Shown here: positions 1-9,480 of the stretch, in pieces
Layout: every line of letters starts with the position of its first letter
Position numbering within the stretch: the stretch's first letter is position 1
NCBI GenBank assembly: GCA_041660815.1
Contig: JBAZVN010000017.1
Coordinates: 20,446 to 84,445, forward strand
Reading direction: 5' to 3'
Origin: PALSA-1006 sp041660815
Lineage (GTDB): Bacteria > Pseudomonadota > Gammaproteobacteria > Burkholderiales > Gallionellaceae
DNA: 64,000 bases
Notes under the pieces: model-generated
Database searches by the model: none
Told to the model about the DNA's origin: nothing
Seen by the model: the letters and a program-made list of their open reading frames with translations, nothing else
Translations under genes and position numbers: made by a program

Positions 1-194
1 ACTGGACCGAAAATTTTGGCGCAAAACAAACCGTCGCGTTCCGGTTTAAAGGTGCGATAGTTAATTGTTTCCGGTTTTTTTACTTCGCCATACGACCACG
101 AACGAATCTTATCCGGAGAAGCGAGACCAATCTTGATGGTATCGAACTCTTCCTTTTGCGTAACTTGCTTGAACAGATCCAATATTGACTTCAT
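1..194 (-). CDS. rpoC: RNA polymerase beta' subunit, N-terminal part (runs off left edge)
   Basis: Only the first 64 or so codons are present. The product begins MKSILDLFKQ and reads through the conserved N-terminal stretch that leads to the zinc-binding region (…KIGLASPDKIRSWS, then YRTFKPERDGLFC). The ATG lies at 194-192 behind a strong Shine-Dalgarno (TTAGGAG, 6 bases upstream). RpoC forms the catalytic centre of RNA polymerase together with RpoB. It lies 80 bases downstream of rpoB on the same strand, the universal rpoBC order, so it should be co-transcribed from the upstream ribosomal-protein genes. The C-terminal 95% is outside the window. Confidence 0.97.
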   Translation of the reverse strand, partial: MKSILDLFKQVTQKEEFDTIKIGLASPDKIRSWSYGEVKKPETINYRTFKPERDGLFCAKIFGP

Positions 195-274
195 GTATTA
201 CTCCTAAATCTGATGATGGAGAGCAGCGTGCAAGTAGCCACTAGTCAAAGTGACTACTTACCAATGATTAACGA

Positions 275-3200
275 TTAATGACGTTCCAAATCTATATCAA
301 TGCCCAACGAACGAATTTCCTTGGTCAACACATTGAATGACTCAGGCATTCCTGCGTCAATCTTGTGATCGCCCTTAACAATATTTTCATAGACTTTGGT
401 ACGGCCATTTACGTCGTCTGACTTGACCGTCAACATTTCCTGCAAGGTATAAGCTGCGCCGTAAGCTTCCAAAGCCCAGACTTCCATTTCACCGAAACGC
501 TGTCCACCGAACTGCGCTTTACCGCCCAATGGCTGCTGAGTAACCAGACTGTACGGGCCGGTTGAACGTGCGTGCATTTTGTCGTCAACCAAGTGATGCA
601 GTTTTAGCACGTGCATATAACCCACGGTGACCGAGCGATCAAAAGCATCTCCGGTACGGCCATCATACAATTGCACCTGACCGGAACGCGGCAGACCCGC
701 CAATTCCAGCATATCCTTAATTTCCTCTTCGCTCGCGCCATCGAATACCGGCGTCGCAAATGGCACACCTTTTTTCAAGTTGCGGCACAATTCAGTAACT
801 TCTTCATCACTGAATATGGCAATTTCTTCAGCTTGCTCCCCGCTGTAGATTTTGCCCAAGAATTTGCGCAGATCTGCTATTTTCGCTTGCGCTTCCAGCA
901 TCTTGTCAATCTTCTTGCCTAGTCCTTTGGCGGCCCAGCCCAGATGCACTTCCAATACCTGACCGATGTTCATACGCGAAGGAACACCCAATGGATTCAA
1001 AACAACGTCGACCGGAGTACCATCCGCCATGTGCGGCATGTCTTCCACCGGAACAATGCGCGAAACCACACCCTTATTACCGTGACGACCTGCCATCTTG
1101 TCGCCGGGCTGCAAGCGGCGTTTAACCGCCACATATACCTTGACCATTTTTTGCACGCCGGCTTGCAGTTCATCGCCTTGAGTCAGTTTCTTCTTCTTCA
1201 AATCGAAAGCTGCATCAAATTCAAGACGTTTCTGTGCCAAACCTTCTTTGACTTGTTCCATCTGTGTGGCCACTTCATCGTCAGCCACGCGAATATCAAA
1301 CCAATGATGATGCTCAAGACTATGCAAATATTCTTTGTTGATCTTGGTACCCTTGACCAGCTTTTTAGGTCCGCCATTCGCGATCTTGTTGTGCAGCAGC
1401 TTTTCCAAGCGGGTAAATACGTCAGCTTCAACAATACGCATTTGGTCAGCCAAGTCTTTCTTGTAGCGTCCCAACTCATCGTCGATAATTTGTTGCGCAC
1501 GTTTATCGCGCTGCAAACCTTCGCGGGTAAATACCTGTACGTCGATTACTGTTCCGGAAATACCCGCCTTAACGCGCAAAGAAGTATCTTTAACATCAGA
1601 AGCTTTTTCGCCAAAGATTGCGCGCAGCAATTTTTCTTCCGGTGTCAGCTGAGTTTCGCCCTTGGGCGTTACTTTTCCAACCAATACATCACCCACACCC
1701 ACCTCGGCGCCAATGTGCACAATGCCGCACTCATCCAAGCGTGCCATTTGACCTTCTGACAAATTAGGAATGTCACGGGTAATTTCTTCAGTGCCCAACT
1801 TGGTGTCTCGCGCCATCACGGTCAACTCTTCAATATGAATTGAAGTAAAACGATCTTCCGCAACCACGCGCTCTGAGATCATGATCGAGTCTTCGTAGTT
1901 GTAGCCGTTCCAAGGCATGAACGCGATCATCATGTTCTGACCCAGCGCCAATTCGCCCATATCGGTCGAAGCACCATCTGCCACCACATCGCCACGGGCA
2001 ATAATATCTCCAACCTTAACCAAAGGTCTTTGATTAATATTAGTATTTTGATTGGAGCGCGTGTACTTGGTCAAATTATAAATATCTACACCGACTTCGC
2101 CGGCAGTTGTTTCGTCATCGTTTACCCGCACCACGATACGGCCGGAGTCAACATAATCAACGCGGCCACCGCGCCACGCCTGAACAGCCGTGCCCGAGTC
2201 AACTGCCACGGTACGCTCAATACCCGTACCCACCAATGCTTTTTCAGCACGCAATACAGGAACAGCCTGACGTTGCATGTTAGCGCCCATCAACGCGCGG
2301 TTCGCGTCGTCATGCTCCAGGAACGGAATTAACGAAGCCGCGACAGAAACAACCTGCGATGGCGCAACGTCCATGTATTCAATATTTTCAGGCGTAGCCA
2401 AAACGAACTCGTTGTGCTGACGTGAAGAAACAATATCGTTGGTGAACTTACCCTTGCTGTCCAAATCGGCATTCGCCTGAGCGATAGTGAACTTGCCTTC
2501 TTCGATAGCTGACAGGTATTCAACCTCGTCCGTTGCACGTCCCTTACTCACTTTACGATACGGTGTTTCGATGAAACCGTACTCGTTAGTGCGCGCATAC
2601 AGCGCCAGCGAGTTGATCAGACCAATGTTCGGGCCTTCCGGTGTTTCAATCGGGCACACACGGCCATAGTGAGTCGGATGCACGTCGCGCACTTCGAAAC
2701 CTGCGCGTTCGCGGGTCAAACCGCCTGGTCCCAACGCGGAGATACGACGCTTGTGAGTTACTTCCGCCAGCGGGTTGGTCTGGTCCATAAACTGTGACAG
2801 CTGCGAAGAACCGAAGAATTCTTTCACAGCAGCCGAAATCGGCTTGGCATTGATCAAATCATGCGGCATCAAATTGTCTGTTTCAGCTTGCCCCAGGCGC
2901 TCCTTCACTGCGCGTTCGACACGAGCCAAACCGGTGCGGAATTGGTTCTCAGCCAACTCACCCACAGCACGCACACGACGATTACCCAAGTGATCAATGT
3001 CGTCAATTTCGCCGCGGCCATTGCGCAATTCAACCAGAATCTTGATTACTGCAACAATGTCTTCGTTGGACAAGGTGGTTGCACCAGTCAACTCTTCACG
3101 ACCAACACGACGATTAAATTTCATACGACCAACAGTTGACAGGTCATAGCGTTCTTCGGAGAAGAATAAACCCTTGAATAACGCCTCTACCGCATCTTCG

Positions 3201-4345
3201 GTGGGTGGTTCGCCTGGACGCATCATGCGATAAATCGCAACCCGGGCTGTCCACTGGTCAGTAGTTTCGTCTGTGCGCAGCGTGTTGGAAATAAAGGCGC
3301 CCTGATCCAAGTCATTTGTGTAGAGAGTCTTAATTACTGTAATGCCGGCTTCTTGAAGCTTGCCGAGCAAAGTTTCAGTAATTTCATCATTCGCATTAGC
3401 GATGACTTCACCGGTATCTTGATCAACTACGTTGTGACCCAATACGCGACCGATAATAAATTCATCACTAACGGCAAGCTTATCAATGCCAGCTTCTTCC
3501 ATTTCACGAATATGACGAACGGTGATACGTTTATCTTTTGCGACAATAAGCTTTCCGCCTTTGCCTTCAATATCAAATCGTGCAATTTCGCCGCGCAAGC
3601 GCTCGGGAACAACTTCAAATTGCAGTCCCTTCTTAGCAAAATGGAAAGTATCAAACTCAAAGAACGCGTTGATGATTTCTTCCGGAGTGAAGCCCAAAGA
3701 ACGCAGCAATATCGTTACCGGCATTTTGCGGCGACGGTCGATACGGAAATACACAAAATCTTTGGCATCAAACTCGAAATCCAACCAAGAGCCACGATAC
3801 GGAATCACACGGGCGGAGAATAACAATTTACCCGAACTATGGGTTTTGCCGCGGTCATGCTCAAAGAACACACCGGGAGAACGATGCAGCTGGGAAACAA
3901 TGACACGTTCTGTACCATTGACCACAAAAGAACCGGTGTTAGTCATCAGGGGAATTTCGCCCATGTAGACTTCCTGCTCTTTTACTTCCTTGACGGTCGG
4001 CTTTGACGCTTCTTTATCAAGAATGGTCAGGCGTACGCGCGCGCGCAACGGCGAAGCAAAAGTTAAACCGCGCTGCTGACATTCACGGACATCAAAAGGT
4101 GGCAATCCCAGCGTGTAGCTGACAAAATCCAAGCGCGCAAACTTATTGTGGCTTTCAATTGGAAAAATTGAATTGAATGCAGCCTGCAACCCTTCGTTTT
4201 TGCGCTGATCAGGAGCAACCCACGCTTGCAAGAAATCACTGTAGGACTCCAATTGCGTGGACAGCAAAAAAGGTACCGGCAATGCGCCGACACGTTTTGC
4301 AAAACTTTTACGAATACGTTTTTTTTCGGTAAAAGAATAACTCAT
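275..4345 (-). CDS. rpoB: RNA polymerase beta subunit
   Basis: A 1356-residue protein, close to the E. coli RpoB length (1342). The start is the ATG at 4345 (MSYSFTEKKRIRKSF), which has GGAG 6 bases upstream; an in-frame extension to 4378 lacks family similarity. Recognisable blocks are the rifampicin pocket (GSSQLSQFMDQ … THKRRISALGPGG, about residues 512-545), the VCPIETPEGPNIGLI block, the NGYNYEDSI block and the KPGDKMAGRHGNKG-like block near the C-terminus (here QPGDKMAGRHGNKG). The rifampicin-pocket residues look wild type. It pairs with RpoC in the core enzyme. It follows rplL by about 180 bases that contain a hairpin likely to reduce read-through. Confidence 0.98.
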   Translation of the reverse strand: MSYSFTEKKRIRKSFAKRVGALPVPFLLSTQLESYSDFLQAWVAPDQRKNEGLQAAFNSIFPIESHNKFARLDFVSYTLGLPPFDVRECQQRGLTFASPLRARVRLTILDKEASKPTVKEVKEQEVYMGEIPLMTNTGSFVVNGTERVIVSQLHRSPGVFFEHDRGKTHSSGKLLFSARVIPYRGSWLDFEFDAKDFVYFRIDRRRKMPVTILLRSLGFTPEEIINAFFEFDTFHFAKKGLQFEVVPERLRGEIARFDIEGKGGKLIVAKDKRITVRHIREMEEAGIDKLAVSDEFIIGRVLGHNVVDQDTGEVIANANDEITETLLGKLQEAGITVIKTLYTNDLDQGAFISNTLRTDETTDQWTARVAIYRMMRPGEPPTEDAVEALFKGLFFSEERYDLSTVGRMKFNRRVGREELTGATTLSNEDIVAVIKILVELRNGRGEIDDIDHLGNRRVRAVGELAENQFRTGLARVERAVKERLGQAETDNLMPHDLINAKPISAAVKEFFGSSQLSQFMDQTNPLAEVTHKRRISALGPGGLTRERAGFEVRDVHPTHYGRVCPIETPEGPNIGLINSLALYARTNEYGFIETPYRKVSKGRATDEVEYLSAIEEGKFTIAQANADLDSKGKFTNDIVSSRQHNEFVLATPENIEYMDVAPSQVVSVAASLIPFLEHDDANRALMGANMQRQAVPVLRAEKALVGTGIERTVAVDSGTAVQAWRGGRVDYVDSGRIVVRVNDDETTAGEVGVDIYNLTKYTRSNQNTNINQRPLVKVGDIIARGDVVADGASTDMGELALGQNMMIAFMPWNGYNYEDSIMISERVVAEDRFTSIHIEELTVMARDTKLGTEEITRDIPNLSEGQMARLDECGIVHIGAEVGVGDVLVGKVTPKGETQLTPEEKLLRAIFGEKASDVKDTSLRVKAGISGTVIDVQVFTREGLQRDKRAQQIIDDELGRYKKDLADQMRIVEADVFTRLEKLLHNKIANGGPKKLVKGTKINKEYLHSLEHHHWFDIRVADDEVATQMEQVKEGLAQKRLEFDAAFDLKKKKLTQGDELQAGVQKMVKVYVAVKRRLQPGDKMAGRHGNKGVVSRIVPVEDMPHMADGTPVDVVLNPLGVPSRMNIGQVLEVHLGWAAKGLGKKIDKMLEAQAKIADLRKFLGKIYSGEQAEEIAIFSDEEVTELCRNLKKGVPFATPVFDGASEEEIKDMLELAGLPRSGQVQLYDGRTGDAFDRSVTVGYMHVLKLHHLVDDKMHARSTGPYSLVTQQPLGGKAQFGGQRFGEMEVWALEAYGAAYTLQEMLTVKSDDVNGRTKVYENIVKGDHKIDAGMPESFNVLTKEIRSLGIDIDLERH

Positions 4346-4481
4346 GAGATCTCCACGACATAAAAAGACAAAGGACAAAAAGCGCTTAATATACAGATAG
4401 TTACCGAGCGCTCACTCACCATTATCTTCTAAACTACACAACTCGAACCTGCTCATTTTTGAGCAGCCAATTAGAAGCGGC

Positions 4482-4511
4482 AAAAGGCTGACGGCGCACC
4501 GTCAGCCTTTT
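4482..4511 (-). terminator. rplL-rpoB intergenic hairpin (attenuator-like)
   Basis: A perfect 13-bp inverted repeat (AAAAGGCTGACGG, loop of 4, complementary arm) sits 14 bases after the rplL stop. On the minus strand it ends in only four U residues followed by GCCGC, so it resembles a partial terminator. In E. coli a leaky terminator at the same place sets the ratio of L7/L12 to RNA polymerase; the same role here is inferred from position. Confidence 0.75.
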
Positions 4512-4525
4512 TACAAACACAAAAC

Positions 4526-4897
4526 TTACTTAATTTCTGCCGTTGCGCCAGCTTCGATCAACTGTTTAGCAATTGCATCAGCATCAGCTTTGGAAATACC
4601 TTCTTTAACAGCCTTCGGTGCTCCGTCAACCAGATCCTTAGCTTCTTTCAAGCCCAGACCAGTGATCGCACGAACTACCTTAATCACGTTAACTTTGGCA
4701 TCGCCGGCAGCGTTCAAGAAAACGGTGAATTCAGTTTGCTCAGCAGCAGCCGCTGGAGCAGCTCCGGCAGCAGCAGGACCCGCCATAGCAGCAGCAGACA
4801 CTCCGAATTTCTCTTCTACAGCCTTAACTAGCTCGTTCAGTTCCAACACGGACATACCATCCAGTGCGGTCAAAAATGCGTCTTTATCAAATGCCAT
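4526..4897 (-). CDS. rplL: 50S ribosomal protein L7/L12
   Basis: A 123-residue acidic protein with the usual L7/L12 layout: an N-terminal dimerisation helix pair (MAFDKDAFLTALDGMSVLEL), an Ala/Gly/Pro-rich hinge (about residues 38-53) and the globular C-terminal domain that recruits translation GTPases (KVNVIKVVRAITGLGLKEAK). Four to six copies form the ribosomal stalk by binding L10. It directly follows rplJ on the minus strand (33 bases apart), and the attenuator-like hairpin lies just downstream. Length and sequence are fully typical. Confidence 0.98.
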   Translation of the reverse strand: MAFDKDAFLTALDGMSVLELNELVKAVEEKFGVSAAAMAGPAAAGAAPAAAAEQTEFTVFLNAAGDAKVNVIKVVRAITGLGLKEAKDLVDGAPKAVKEGISKADADAIAKQLIEAGATAEIK

Positions 4898-4930
4898 TTT
4901 GTTCTTCCTAAATTAAAAGTTTGAAATAAA

Positions 4931-5425
4931 TCAAGCTGTTGCAGTTTTCGCTTCTGCTACAGCACTAAGCACACGCGCCAAACTTGATACTGGCGATTGC
5001 AACAGACCCAACAATTGTGCCAGCAGAACTTCTTTGCTTGGTACAGTCGCCAGCGCATTTACTGCTGCCGTATCCATTAGCTTGCCGTTATACAGACCCG
5101 CTTTAACCACCAACTTATCGTTAGTCTTGGCAAAATCGTACACAATTTTCGCAGCGGCAACAGGATCAGGACTGATGCTATACACCAGGGGACCGACCAT
5201 TTTATCTGCCAAAGCTTCAAAAGCTGTGCCTTGCACCGCACGACGCGCCAATGTATTTTTCAACACATGGAAATACACGCCCGAGCTGCGTGCAACAGCA
5301 CGCAACTTGGTGATATCACTAACAGCGATACCACGGTACTCTGCCAGAACGATAGTTTGGGCGTTAGCGACTTGAGCGTTAACCTCAGCAACAACCGCTT
5401 GTTTTTCTTGCAGATTTAGACCCAA
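4931..5425 (-). CDS. rplJ: 50S ribosomal protein L10
   Basis: A 164-residue protein matching L10: N-terminal MGLNLQEKQAVVAEV, the 23S rRNA-binding segment with VLKNTLARRAV, and a C-terminal helix (SPVSSLARVLSAVAEAK) that carries the L7/L12 dimers. L10 anchors the stalk to the ribosome. In other proteobacteria the L10-L12 complex represses its own operon by binding the mRNA leader; the roughly 295-base untranslated region upstream (5426-5719) would allow this. Confidence 0.98.
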   Translation of the reverse strand: MGLNLQEKQAVVAEVNAQVANAQTIVLAEYRGIAVSDITKLRAVARSSGVYFHVLKNTLARRAVQGTAFEALADKMVGPLVYSISPDPVAAAKIVYDFAKTNDKLVVKAGLYNGKLMDTAAVNALATVPSKEVLLAQLLGLLQSPVSSLARVLSAVAEAKTATA

Positions 5426-5719
5426 AATCTTCCTCCATCTTCAATCGAGACCCAAACAGGCATCCCATAATTAACAACCGCGTCCTCAAGACTTAGGAGA
5501 AGAACAGATATGTTCGAACATCCTGCTTGCGGGCACACCATCTACGGGGGAACTTACAGACAGAGCTAAGCGGCCAGAGAACCAAAATTTTCCGAGCACT
5601 AAACACTATTTAGTAAGAATTAAGTCTTCGACACCACCGGTCTTGGATAATCTGCCTATACAGCCAGCAGTCCAATGTTCATTTGCCTGCAACCGTAAGG
5701 GCTACAGGCAAAGAATGCA
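5426..5719 (-). promoter_or_regulatory. rplA-rplJ intergenic leader (probable L10 leader)
   Basis: This 294-base stretch has no gene. Next to the rplA stop it contains a hairpin (arms 5682-5689 and 5705-5712, 8 bp, loop 15). The rest reads on the minus strand into the rplJ ribosome-binding site (GGAGGAAG near 5430). A long leader here is the known location of the L10(L12)4 autoregulatory RNA and of the internal rplJ promoter. I assign it by position; I did not fold the RNA. Confidence 0.55.
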
Positions 5720-6415
5720 TTACGCAGCCAAACTAGCCTGCTCGACACGAATACCAACACCCATTGTGCTAGAAATCGCAATTTTCTTAAGATATACGCC
5801 CTTGGAAGTTGCTGGCTTAGCCTTATTCAGCGCATCAACTAACGCCAACAGGTTTTCGCGCAGCGCTTCAGGTGCGAATGAAGCACGACCGATCGTGCAT
5901 TGAATAATGCCATTCTTGTCGGTACGATACTGAACCTGACCAGCTTTAGCATTTCTCACCGCACCGGCTACGTCAGCTGCCACCGTACCCACTTTAGGAT
6001 TAGGCATTAAGCCACGCGGACCCAAAATCTGTCCCAACTGACCAACGATACGCATCGCATCAGGAGAGGCAATCACAACGTCGAAATCCATTTTTCCGGC
6101 TTTGATGCTTTCAGCAAGATCTTCAAAACCAACGATATCAGCACCTGCTGCCTTGGCTTCTTCGGCCTTCGGCCCCTGCGCAAAAACAGCAACACGTACT
6201 GCTTTACCGGTACCTTTTGGCAAAACAACAGAACCACGCACCAGTTGATCCGACTTCTTGGCATCAATGCCTAGATTAACCGCCACATCAATTGACTCAT
6301 CAAACTTGGCTTTAGCTGTTTCTTTAACCAGCTTTAGCGCCTCATCAACCGCATACATTTTGTTGCGATCTACTTTAGCTGCCAGTGCTTTGTAACGCTT
6401 AGATATGTGTGCCAT
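5720..6415 (-). CDS. rplA: 50S ribosomal protein L1
   Basis: A 231-residue protein of normal L1 length. The start is the ATG at 6415 (MAHISKRYKALAAKVDRNKMY), one base after the rplK stop; the longer in-frame reading to 6490 runs inside rplK and is rejected. Motifs include the conserved KGTGKAVRVAVFAQG region, MPNPKVGTVA and the C-terminal KGVYLKKIAISSTMG. L1 forms the mobile stalk near the E site and in many bacteria represses the rplK-rplA mRNA. The near overlap with rplK indicates translational coupling. Confidence 0.98.
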   Translation of the reverse strand: MAHISKRYKALAAKVDRNKMYAVDEALKLVKETAKAKFDESIDVAVNLGIDAKKSDQLVRGSVVLPKGTGKAVRVAVFAQGPKAEEAKAAGADIVGFEDLAESIKAGKMDFDVVIASPDAMRIVGQLGQILGPRGLMPNPKVGTVAADVAGAVRNAKAGQVQYRTDKNGIIQCTIGRASFAPEALRENLLALVDALNKAKPATSKGVYLKKIAISSTMGVGIRVEQASLAA

Positions 6416-6416
6416 G

Positions 6417-6848
6417 TTATACGCCCTCCACTGTAATGCCCATGCTGCGCGCGCTGCCGGCGATGGTACGCACTGCGGCATCCAAGTCACCTGCAGTCAA
6501 GTCAGGTTGCTTGGCTTTTGCAATGTCCTCTGCTTGCGCACGAGTCAATTTACCGACCTTGTCGATATGGGGAGTCTTACTACCTTTTTGAACACCGGCG
6601 GCTTTCTTGATCAGAATAGTCGCAGGAGGTGTCTTCATGACAAACGTGAAGCTCTTGTCTGCAAACGCGGTAATCACAACCGGAATCGGCAAACCTGGCT
6701 CAACACCTTGAGTTTGCGCGTTAAATGCTTTACAGAATTCCATGATATTCAATCCGCGCTGACCAAGAGCGGGACCGATGGGAGGACTTGGATTGGCCTT
6801 GCCGGCCGGTACTTGCAGCTTAATAAAGCCGATGATTTTCTTTGCCAC
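6417..6848 (-). CDS. rplK: 50S ribosomal protein L11
   Basis: A 143-residue protein identical in layout to L11: N-terminal domain with the proline-rich PAGKANPSPPIGPALGQRG segment, a linker, and a C-terminal rRNA-binding domain (GSKTPHIDKVGKLTRAQ … GSARSMGITVEG). L11 binds the GTPase-associated region of 23S rRNA and is needed for RelA activation. The upstream Shine-Dalgarno is strong (AAAGGAGTA). It is followed after one base by rplA and preceded by nusG. Confidence 0.98.
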   Translation of the reverse strand: MAKKIIGFIKLQVPAGKANPSPPIGPALGQRGLNIMEFCKAFNAQTQGVEPGLPIPVVITAFADKSFTFVMKTPPATILIKKAAGVQKGSKTPHIDKVGKLTRAQAEDIAKAKQPDLTAGDLDAAVRTIAGSARSMGITVEGV

Positions 6849-6972
6849 GATACTACTCCTTTGTTGTGGGTTTAACGCACGCCGGAAATTTCCCGAAATG
6901 CTTCCCGTTCAAAACCGAGAAAATGAAAGAAAAAGAGTAATTCAACCCTCCTCATCCTTCATCATTCCCTCT

Positions 6973-7506
6973 TTAAGCTTTTTCTACCTGTCCGAAACTT
7001 AATTCAACAGGCGTTGAACGACCAAAGATAGTGACGGCTACGCGCAACTTACTCTTGTCGTAATTTACATCCTCAACTGAACCATGGAAATCGGTAAAGG
7101 GGCCTTCTTTAACGCGCACTGCCTCACCCACCTCAAACAACACTTTCGGACGCGGCTTTTCAACACCAGCCTGCATCTGCGACATGATGTTATCTACTTC
7201 TTTTTGCGTAATCGGAGTGGGCTTCATCGCAGAACCGCCCAAGAAGCCGGTCACCTTCGGTGTGTTTTTCACCAAATGCCAACTCTCATCGGTCATGTCC
7301 ATTTCCACGAGTACATAACCCGGAAAGAACTTACGCTCACTGATACTCTTTTGACCGGACTTCAACTCAACTACCTCTTCTACCGGCACCAGAATCTGAC
7401 CAAAAAGATCTTCCATTCCTTCGCGCGCAATGCGCTCCAAAAGTGCACGCTGCACACTTTTTTCAAACTGGGAGTACGTATGTACCACATACCAACGCTT
7501 AGCCAT
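6973..7506 (-). CDS. nusG: Transcription termination/antitermination factor NusG
   Basis: A 177-residue protein with the NGN domain (MAKRWYVVHTYSQFEKSV, then FPGYVLVEMDM) and a C-terminal KOW domain (about residues 125-177, with VRVKEGPFTDFHGSVEDVNYDK). NusG stimulates elongation and links RNA polymerase to Rho or to the ribosome. The ATG at 7506 is preferred; a GTG codon immediately before it (7509) is an alternative. It follows secE with a 3-base gap, the standard secE-nusG pair. Confidence 0.97.
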   Translation of the reverse strand: MAKRWYVVHTYSQFEKSVQRALLERIAREGMEDLFGQILVPVEEVVELKSGQKSISERKFFPGYVLVEMDMTDESWHLVKNTPKVTGFLGGSAMKPTPITQKEVDNIMSQMQAGVEKPRPKVLFEVGEAVRVKEGPFTDFHGSVEDVNYDKSKLRVAVTIFGRSTPVELSFGQVEKA

Positions 7507-7509
7507 CAC

Positions 7510-7854
7510 CTAACCCCGCCCCATCAATTTATTGACGACCAGCAACAGACTTGCATCTACCGCCCACAAAAATAAAGCCATGACAACCGCGAACAGCACG
7601 ACTACACCGGTTGTCTGCAATGTTTCTTTACGAGTAGGCCACACCACACGCTTAGCTTCAGCCACCGAATCCTGGGTAAAGCCAAATAAACGCTTCCCCG
7701 ACTCAGTCGTCCAAAACACACCGACAGCTGCCAACACACCGACCAACACTGAAATAATGCGCATCACTGCAGCACTATCCTTCAATGCATAAAAACCAAC
7801 GACTCCCGCGATAACCAGCAGTAGCGCAAGCACTAATTTGATCTTATCAGCCAT
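7510..7854 (-). CDS. secE: Preprotein translocase subunit SecE
   Basis: A 114-residue membrane protein with three predicted transmembrane segments (about residues 5-23, 31-48, 85-108), as in the longer proteobacterial SecE. The conserved amphipathic region EAKRVVWPTRKETLQTT precedes the last segment. SecE clamps SecY in the inner-membrane translocon. It lies between tRNA-Trp and nusG on the minus strand. Confidence 0.96.
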   Translation of the reverse strand: MADKIKLVLALLLVIAGVVGFYALKDSAAVMRIISVLVGVLAAVGVFWTTESGKRLFGFTQDSVAEAKRVVWPTRKETLQTTGVVVLFAVVMALFLWAVDASLLLVVNKLMGRG

Positions 7855-7883
7855 TTACTACCGATCCGTTTCTACTTTATTAC

Positions 7884-7959
7884 TGGCAGGCCAGGAGGGT
7901 TTCGAACCCCCAACCCTCGGTTTTGGAGACCGATACTCTACCAATTGAGCTACTGGCCT
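7884..7959 (-). tRNA. tRNA-Trp (anticodon CCA)
   Basis: The complement folds as a 76-base tRNA: acceptor AGGCCAG paired with CTGGCCT, D-arm with AGCTCAATTGGTAGAG, anticodon loop TCTCCAAAA with CCA, T-arm GGGTTCGAAACCC, and an encoded 3' CCA (7886-7884). It lies between tuf and secE, its usual betaproteobacterial position. Confidence 0.96.
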
Positions 7960-7966
7960 AATACTC

Positions 7967-8004
7967 AAAAAGGGGCAAGAGAGAGAACTTCTCTCCCTTG
8001 CCCC
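7967..8004 (-). terminator. Rho-independent terminator after tuf
   Basis: On the minus strand, ten bases past the tuf stop, there is a 14-bp stem (GGGGCAAG and GAGAG arms with one mismatch, 5-base loop) followed by five U residues (complement of 7967-7971). It would end or reduce tuf transcription before tRNA-Trp and secE, implying a separate promoter or processed read-through for the downstream genes. Confidence 0.8.
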
Positions 8005-8014
8005 TCACATCTTA

Positions 8015-9205
8015 TTACTCTACGATCTTGGCAACCACACCGGCACCAACAGTACGACCACCTTCGCGAATCGCGAAGCGCAAACCTTCTTCCATCGCGA
8101 TTGGAGCGATCAGATTGACCGTTACCGACACGTTGTCGCCCGGCATCACCATTTCGGTACCGGCTGGCAATTCAACTGCGCCGGTGACGTCGGTCGTGCG
8201 GAAGTAGAACTGTGGACGGTAACCCTGAAAGAATGGCGTATGACGACCACCCTCATCTTTACCCAGCACGTAGATTTCCGCAGTGAATTTTGTGTGAGGC
8301 GTGATCGTGCCTGGCTTTGCCAACACTTGACCACGCTCAACTTCTTCACGCTTGGTTCCGCGCAACAGTACACCCACGTTGTCGCCCGCCTGACCTTGAT
8401 CCAGCAGCTTGCGGAACATTTCCACGCCGGTGCAGGTTGTCTTGAGAGTTGGCTTGAGACCAACAATTTCAATTTCTTCACCAACCTTCACTACGCCGCG
8501 CTCGATACGACCGGTTACAACTGTTCCGCGACCGGAAATAGAGAATACGTCTTCTACGGGCATCAGGAAGGTTCCATCTAGTGCGCGCTCTGGCTGAGGA
8601 ATATAAGAGTCAAGTGCTTCAGCCAAACGGAAGATTGCTGCTTCGCCCAAGTCGCCTGTATCGCCCTCTACGGCTTTCAATGCAGATCCTTTGATGATTG
8701 GGATGTCATCGCCGGGGAAGTCGTACTTGCTGAGCAATTCACGAATTTCCATTTCAACGAGTTCGAGCAACTCTTCATCGTCAACCATGTCGCATTTGTT
8801 CATGAATACGATGATGTACGGTACACCCACTTGACGCGCCAGCAGGATGTGTTCACGGGTCTGAGGCATCGGGCCGTCGGCTGCAGATACAACCAGAATG
8901 GCGCCGTCCATTTGCGCTGCGCCGGTAATCATGTTCTTAACGTAGTCGGCGTGCCCCGGGCAGTCAACGTGCGCATAGTGACGGTTGGCTGTCTCGTATT
9001 CAACGTGAGCGGTATTAATTGTAATTCCGCGCGCTTTTTCTTCCGGCGCCGCGTCAATTTGATCGTAAGCCTTCGCTTCGCCGCCAAACTTCTTCGACAA
9101 TACGGTGGTGATCGCCGCGGTTAAAGTGGTCTTACCATGGTCTACGTGACCAATCGTGCCTACGTTAACGTGCGGTTTGGTGCGTTCAAATTTGCTCTTT
9201 GCCAT
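8015..9205 (-). CDS. tuf: Translation elongation factor Tu
   Basis: A 396-residue EF-Tu of standard length. GTPase motifs are GHVDHGKTT (about 18-26), DCPGHADYVKNM (about 81-92) and NKCDMVDD (about 136-143); domains 2 and 3 contain GRGTVVTGRIERG and the C-terminal REGGRTVGAGVV. It delivers aminoacyl-tRNA to the ribosome. A clear AAGGAG precedes the ATG. It is the tuf copy linked to tRNA genes; a second copy, if present, would lie with the str operon outside this window. Confidence 0.98.
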   Translation of the reverse strand: MAKSKFERTKPHVNVGTIGHVDHGKTTLTAAITTVLSKKFGGEAKAYDQIDAAPEEKARGITINTAHVEYETANRHYAHVDCPGHADYVKNMITGAAQMDGAILVVSAADGPMPQTREHILLARQVGVPYIIVFMNKCDMVDDEELLELVEMEIRELLSKYDFPGDDIPIIKGSALKAVEGDTGDLGEAAIFRLAEALDSYIPQPERALDGTFLMPVEDVFSISGRGTVVTGRIERGVVKVGEEIEIVGLKPTLKTTCTGVEMFRKLLDQGQAGDNVGVLLRGTKREEVERGQVLAKPGTITPHTKFTAEIYVLGKDEGGRHTPFFQGYRPQFYFRTTDVTGAVELPAGTEMVMPGDNVSVTVNLIAPIAMEEGLRFAIREGGRTVGAGVVAKIVE

Positions 9206-9249
9206 GATTTACTCCTTATCAATGTCAAACGTTAATCACAAAAAACTTT

Positions 9250-9325
<76 letters not shown>

Positions 9326-9331
9326 AAACTC

Positions 9332-9405
9332 TGGAGCGGGTGAAGGGAATCGAACCCTCGTCGTAAGTTTGGAAAACTTCTGCTCTACCATTGAGCTACA
9401 CCCGC
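9332..9405 (-). tRNA. tRNA-Gly (anticodon TCC)
   Basis: A 74-base cloverleaf on the minus strand with acceptor GCGGGTG/CACCCGC, D-arm AGCTCAATGGTAGAGC, anticodon loop TTTCCAA (anticodon TCC), T-loop GGGTTCGATTCCC and encoded CCA. Six bases separate it from tRNA-Thr. Confidence 0.96.
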
Positions 9406-9480
9406 ATGGCATTTTCCAACTAAACAATCGCAACTTAAATTATGCGATCGCCCAAACCCTAAAAATGCGTACTACAAAAC

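Noticed and set aside
944..1759. 271-codon plus-strand ORF and smaller ORFs inside rpoB
   Set aside because: Antisense shadows of rpoB caused by codon bias.
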